Source: Circinella minor
Lineage: Eukaryota; Mucoromycota; Mucoromycetes; Mucorales; Lichtheimiaceae
Direction of reading: 5' to 3'
Length of the DNA: 39,323 nt
Assembly: GCA_016758965.1 (NCBI GenBank)
Contig: JAEPRB010000320.1
Coordinates: 1-39,323 of the forward strand
The position numbers were made by a program, and so were the translations under genes. The notes beneath the pieces were generated by a model. The model saw nothing but the letters and a program-made list of their open reading frames with translations. It had not been told where the DNA came from and did no database searches. Shown here piece by piece: positions 35,143-39,323 of this stretch (its first letter is position 1; every line of letters begins with the position of its first letter).

Positions 35143-35295
35143 GCAAGCGGTGAAAGAATCTGTTTGTGGCCAAACAAAGTTAAGAAAGGGTAGTAGAAAA
35201 AAAAATTACGTTTAAGTTATCAAAAAATAAAACGGAAGATGAAACTAGTTTTTTTTTTTCTGTGTAATTTCTTCCTGATTGTTAAACAGAAAATA
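35143..35295. promoter_or_regulatory. Bidirectional promoter between AGGF1-like and Nudix genes
   Basis: Only 153 bp separate the two divergent ATGs, so the promoters must overlap. The stretch contains short poly-A and poly-T tracts (35193-35201, 35251-35260); no specific factor site is recognised. Confidence 0.5.
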
Positions 35296-35840
35296 ATGTC
35301 TGGTAAAGTATACCATAAACGTCAATTATATCACAGCAACCTAACTTATATACCCCTTTATTTACATTTGATATAGAAAAAGCTGTTCGAGTAGGTGTTG
35401 GATGTTTTGTCAAATACAAAGACTCCAATAACAATGTCAAAGTACTTATTGGTCAACGTAAAGGATCACATGGTGCTGGTCATTGGCAATTACCAGGAGG
35501 TCATTTAGAATTCAATGAATCATTTGAAGAATGTGCTCGACGTGAAGTATTGGAAGAAACCAATTTGGATATCAACAACATTGGGTTTTTAACGGCTACC
35601 AATGATATGATGAAAACAGAAGATAAACATTATGTCACTATCTTTATGCAAGCGACTTGTCAAGATCCAACCCAGTTACAGGTCATGGAACCTCATAAAT
35701 TGAAAGGAGAGTGGTTATGGATTGATTTCAAGGATATTGGAAATTACACACCTTTGTTTATGCCTTTGACCAATTTATTGAAATCACCCCAATACAATAT
35801 CATTTGTGATGCTTTAACTACCACAACACATATCTTATGA
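35296..35840 (+). CDS. Nudix hydrolase (NUDT15/MutT-like)
   Basis: Two exons, 156 aa: a 7-nt coding first exon (35296-35302) and 35377-35840. The model gives MSEKAVRVGVGCFV at the start. The Nudix box is complete: G44, E50, R58, E59, E62, E63 in the segment GGHLEFNESFEECARREV plus LEETNL; the usual Gly after EE is Asn (N65). The catalytic EE pair for Mg2+ is present. The short single-domain form and QLPGGHLEFNESFEECA resemble NUDT15-type nucleotide diphosphatases, which clear modified or excess (d)NTPs; exact substrate is unknown. No ATG is available in frame in exon 2 upstream of KAVRVG, which supports the tiny first exon. The 3' half of the gene is repeated in inverted orientation at 37508-38085. 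Confidence 0.9.
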
Positions 35841-36071
35841 TTTAACAATATTCATCGTTTACCCTGCTTCTTTTTCTTTGGACATACGTATCATTAATAA
35901 AGTTTTAGTCAAACTGGCTAATTACCTATAACACATATCTAAGTTATGCGTCACTTTAATTTTGTTTGAGGATAGTCTTACGTGTGCAATTTTATTTCTC
36001 GCCAAATTTGTACAAATACGTATGAAGACCTTCAGGCAACCCCGAACAGTGTGATTTTTTTTTTTTTTTTT
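35484..36071 (+). repeat. Left arm of the Nudix inverted duplication
   Basis: This arm covers the Nudix CDS from about codon 39 to the stop, plus about 230 bp of downstream sequence ending in a poly-T run (36055-36071). It matches the reverse complement of 37508-38085 almost base for base in its distal part. Between 35550 and 35840 I count four differences, all transitions. The 5' edge (35484-35545) is less similar. Confidence 0.9.
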
Positions 36072-37507
36072 GCCAACAAACAGGCTTCATCAAGTATACT
36101 ACGTATACGATTATTATTTTTACTATGTAGTCGATTTTCCAAGACTAAGCTTTGTGAAATCAACGTTTGTTCATCAATTAATTTAATCTTTAAATAATTT
36201 ATTTCAACATTACTTGTTGCGGATGATATTCCTTACGTACAATTAGTTTTGGAAGGTGGGAGCCAACTTGAATAGATGATATAAGAAAATATCGAACCTT
36301 AATTACTGCTCACTAGCGCCGACTTATTCGAACACTCTCCACGAAAAGGTAATAATACTCATTAAATAACTTTGTTGGTGTGATTTTTTTTTATTCCTCA
36401 ACTCGATACTTTCCATATCTCATATAATAGAATTCTCAAAGTCAAGGCCATATAAATAAGCAATAAGTTAAGTATAGTATTTTGTAAGATTATTATTAAA
36501 TCAAAAAAAAATGTTAATGCATGTATAAACACGTCTTTCATTTTATTGTTACTAATAAAACTAAAAATTGGACTAACAAACCTATTCTATCTTTAATAAG
36601 TACTTATTGCTTGTTTGTGAATGAGATTCGAATGAATTAATAGTTATGAGCAGCAATCATTGCTATATTTAATTACATTAGTTTTGGCTTAATTATTAAT
36701 AGTATCACTCGCAAGTAGCAACTACGTATGTATGGAAATAAAGAAAAAGATGTATAATATACCTAATGAAGCCTGTTTAGCAAGAATAATTTCAGAAGTA
36801 CGTAGAACTAATCTTGTTTGAACATATAGTAATTTTCCTTGAAACTGATACGTATATTTCATTAGGCTGCCTAGATAAAAAGGTGTTAGCTTATATAATG
36901 TAGTAATATTTTAAGACAATCTTGCTAGAGTAAGCTTAACTCTTAATTTCTAAATAAGATTTTAATATCGACAATCGATTACTGTAGCAAATTAATCAAT
37001 AAATGATTATCATAACACAAAGATTCATTTATATCTAGAATATAGCTGTATAAGTGTATACGTACGTAGTGATAAATAAATTTAATCAACAACAGATCAT
37101 TTCATAATATTTAATGATAGTGACCGTATACATGAAGAAGTGATGTAAATTTGGTGGAAAAGAGCTGAGATGACATTTAAGCAAATTAAAAGAATAAAAA
37201 GACTTATAACTTTAATAAATATATGAACAACAACACCGAGTGCTCGTTTATCAAATCGCTGGATATTCTACCAGAGATCTGAGGGATCCTACTCATTTAA
37301 AAAAGAAATTACTGTGTTATTATTTAATGTATTCCCTTTTCAAATACCTATTCTCTTGATTACTATCTAACCTCTCCATTTAATATAAATATATAATAAT
37401 AAATATGTTAAAAAGTTGTCTGCTTAAAAATAAGGAACAGTTTAGTTTAGCTTTAAATGGCTCCTCAGTGTCACACCTGTATCATCCATATTTCCATCTT
37501 TTCTCGT
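36072..37507. other. Spacer (loop) between the inverted arms, no gene seen
   Basis: About 1.4 kb of AT-rich DNA without protein-like frames. TACGTA sites are frequent (for example about 36101, 36234, 36723, 36800, 36849, 37059). No transposase, RNA gene or terminal repeat is recognised. Confidence 0.55.
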
Positions 37508-38085
37508 AAAAAAAAAATCACACTGTTCGGGATTGCCTGAAGGTCTTCATATTTGTACAAATTTGGCGAGAAATAAAATTGCACACGTAAGACTATCCTC
37601 AAACAAAATTAAAGTGACGCATAACTTAGATATGTGTTATAGGTAATTAGCCAGTTTGACTAAAACTTTATTAATGATGCGTATGTCCAAAGAAAAAGAA
37701 GCAGGGTAAACGATGAATATTGTTAAATCATAAGATATGTGTTGTGGTAGTTAAAGCATCACAAATGATATTGTATTGGGGTGATTTCAATAAGTTGGTC
37801 AAAGGCATAAACAAAGGTGTGTAATTTCCAATATCCTTGAAATCAATCCATAACCACTCTCCTTTCAATTTATGAGGTTCCATGACCTGTAACTGGGTTG
37901 GATCTTGACAAGTCGCTTGCATAAAGATAGTGACATAATGTTTATCTTCTGTTTTCATCATATCATTGGCAGCCGTTAAAAATCCAATATTGTTGATATC
38001 CAAATTGGTTTCTTCCAATACTCCACGCCGAGGACATTCTTCAAATGATTCATTGAATTATAAATGACTTCCTATTAATTGCAAG
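37508..38085 (-). pseudogene. Inverted, 5'-truncated Nudix pseudogene (right arm)
   Basis: The minus strand repeats the Nudix 3' half and its 3' flank. From the intact gene's residue 66 to the stop the protein is unchanged except T-to-A at one position (LTATND becomes LTAAND). Upstream it is broken. Codon 47 (Glu) is a TAA stop, G44 is Ser, A56 is Pro, and the catalytic-box E59 is Gly. Homology ends at about codon 39, next to unrelated AT-rich sequence, so promoter, start codon and first exon are absent. A fragment of 96 codons remains open from 38018 to 37728 but would lack the Nudix box. The copy also lost four bases in the 3' flank (ATACGTATG became ATATG). Confidence 0.88.
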
Positions 38086-39211
38086 ATTAAAAAAGACTGA
38101 AGAAATTGTGGAAACTTAAAAAGAAAAACTAGACAATAGCTTACGTTGCTGTATCCATAAAAAAAAGTATTAACGTTGGTGACCCGCCAAACTGATATTT
38201 GATTCATCCCAATAAAACGGCCTTTTCTTCATCATTATATATAATATGTAAAATAAGAACATATATTGGTAGCTAAAAATAACATTCGAAAAGATAGTAT
38301 GTATCTACTTATATACGAATGAAAGCAATTTCAACTCGATGGACTACCAGCTTCTAGGCAACAACGATATTAGTCATTACCACGTAAAAGGGGAGTTTGT
38401 CAAAGCAAGTATAGCGATCGAGTCATCAAAATCGATTACAAAGTCTTCATCTTTATATTGATCAGGCTGCATTGGGTGATGCATTTTTTTTTTCAAAAGA
38501 AGTAAAAAATAAAGTGGCACTTCCCTAAATAATCGGATGTATAAACGGAAATAATCACACATACATAATAGTTAGTTTTGTTCATATCATATACGGCAAC
38601 ATCTTTTCGGTACGTAATCATTTTTTACGACAACAAATCTCACTTTGTTACGTATTGATCTCTTAATAGTATTTCCGGTAATTTACAAATGACCAATCTT
38701 TTGTATCATTTATAGAAACGGATTCACGTCTTTTTGATTTGGTATTTTTTTTTCGTTCATACGTATCGCAGAAAGTGGTAAAATTATGGAAAAGAAAGGT
38801 GAATATGAATCCACAGAACTTGGTGGGTTTTGAGGGTAGTATTATATAAATGATCTATAGGAAAGGCATGATATTCTTCTCTTATTTATATACAGACACC
38901 TTGTTGCCATATTTATGATATTGAATTTTAATGTCAAAGGTTTCATTTCACCTCAACAAAATACGATTAAATCTGGCCACCATAAGCCTTGGTTTCGAAA
39001 GTGAGCCAAAATTGGATTAGCTGACAAAAATGAGCCATCCAATTTTTTATTGGGCTGCAGAAAATAAATATGAACTATCATGTATTATTTATTATGTCCA
39101 TGAAAAACGGGTTTGCCTCATAATCCAACCTGATAGAATCAGGATAGCGTAAAAAGTTGACGCAATGAAAATGTTGAGCTGATTGTGGTCATTTGTGCGG
39201 GTTTTGCTGAC
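38086..39211. other. Right-hand region with short unassigned reading frames
   Basis: No confident gene is present. On the minus strand a 35-codon acidic frame from 38484 to 38377 (MHHPMQPDQYKDEDFVIDFD) has protein-like composition and could be an isolated exon or relic. Around 38175-38250 the minus strand reads KRPFYWDESNIS before a stop, which might be a decayed transposase piece; this is weak. The rest is AT-rich with simple tracts and TACGTA sites (about 38610, 38649, 38760). Confidence 0.4.
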
Positions 39212-39323
39212 ATGTTACTTAGTAATTCTATTGGTATAATGTATAATGAAGATGGAAATAATGGAACTAAAGGCTTACGAACTGAAGATTGTTGGTACAC
39301 GGATGAAGATGATATTTGCACGT
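39212..39323 (+). CDS. Possible 5' end of a protein cut by the right window edge
   Basis: From an ATG at 39212 the plus strand stays open to the window end, giving MLLSNSIGIMYNEDGNNGTK followed by a Cys/Trp/Asp-containing stretch. The frame is also open upstream to about 39159. The minus strand of the same stretch is open too (60 codons, Ser-rich), so either could be spurious. No domain is recognisable. Confidence 0.22.
   Translation, partial: MLLSNSIGIMYNEDGNNGTKGLRTEDCWYTDEDDICT

Noticed and set aside
36055..36071. Poly-T at the end of the duplicated arm as a retrotransposition signature
   Set aside because: It lies on the wrong strand for a poly-A tail of the Nudix mRNA and is present in both arms beyond the gene, so a DNA-level duplication is more likely.
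36280..36350. TATCGAACC...GCGCCGAC stretch considered as a minus-strand tRNA
   Set aside because: No acceptor stem or D/anticodon arms can be paired around it.
7141..39323. Searched for CRISPR arrays, prokaryotic operons or phage genes
   Set aside because: No spaced direct repeats; all confident genes are eukaryotic and most carry spliceosomal introns.

Overview
The window looks like nuclear DNA from an early-diverging fungus, most likely a member of the Mucoromycota (Mucorales-like). This is an inference. The DNA is very AT-rich, with long poly-A/T tracts. Genes are split by short introns (mostly about 50-150 nt) with GT...AG borders and, in places, a clear TACTAAT-type branch site. The conserved genes have fungal architectures: ERG3, a BZZ1 with F-BAR, C1 and two SH3 domains, MMS19 and CK2 alpha. 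Gene models below were assembled by hand from splice signals and reading-frame continuity; each spliced total divides by three.

Layout, left to right. 1-3.0 kb is accessory: a coding exon cut by the left edge, a 1.3-kb non-autonomous DNA transposon with 8-bp target-site duplications and GC-rich terminal hairpins, and an unknown acidic protein with a striking 19-residue repeat. 3.4-7.1 kb is dense: cactin, TMEM223 and a small unknown protein. 7.1-11.8 kb is a gene-poor island rich in the palindrome TACGTA. 11.8-16.4 kb holds ERG3 (+), then an Asx-homology/AT-hook protein and a glutathione S-transferase (both -). 16.4-19.1 kb is another gene-poor stretch.

19.1-35.8 kb is a housekeeping block: MMS19 (24 exons), BZZ1 (12 exons), CK2 alpha (8 exons), a kelch-repeat type I membrane protein (8 exons), an intronless OCRE/FHA/G-patch protein (AGGF1-like, -) and a Nudix hydrolase. 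From 35.5 to 38.1 kb the 3' half of the Nudix gene is repeated in inverted orientation around a loop of about 1.4 kb, making a large foldback. The second copy is a disabled pseudogene. The last 1.2 kb holds only short unassigned reading frames, one open at the right edge.

The genes do not form one pathway. Several touch RNA processing and chromatin (cactin, AGGF1-like, ASXH protein), the cell surface or actin (BZZ1, kelch protein) and mitochondria, Fe-S or sterol metabolism (TMEM223, MMS19, ERG3). The most unusual items are the Nudix inverted duplication (a candidate hairpin-RNA source), the beta-repeat acidic protein, the transposon with AscI-like terminal hairpins enclosing a tRNA-like motif, and the TACGTA enrichment confined to non-coding DNA.
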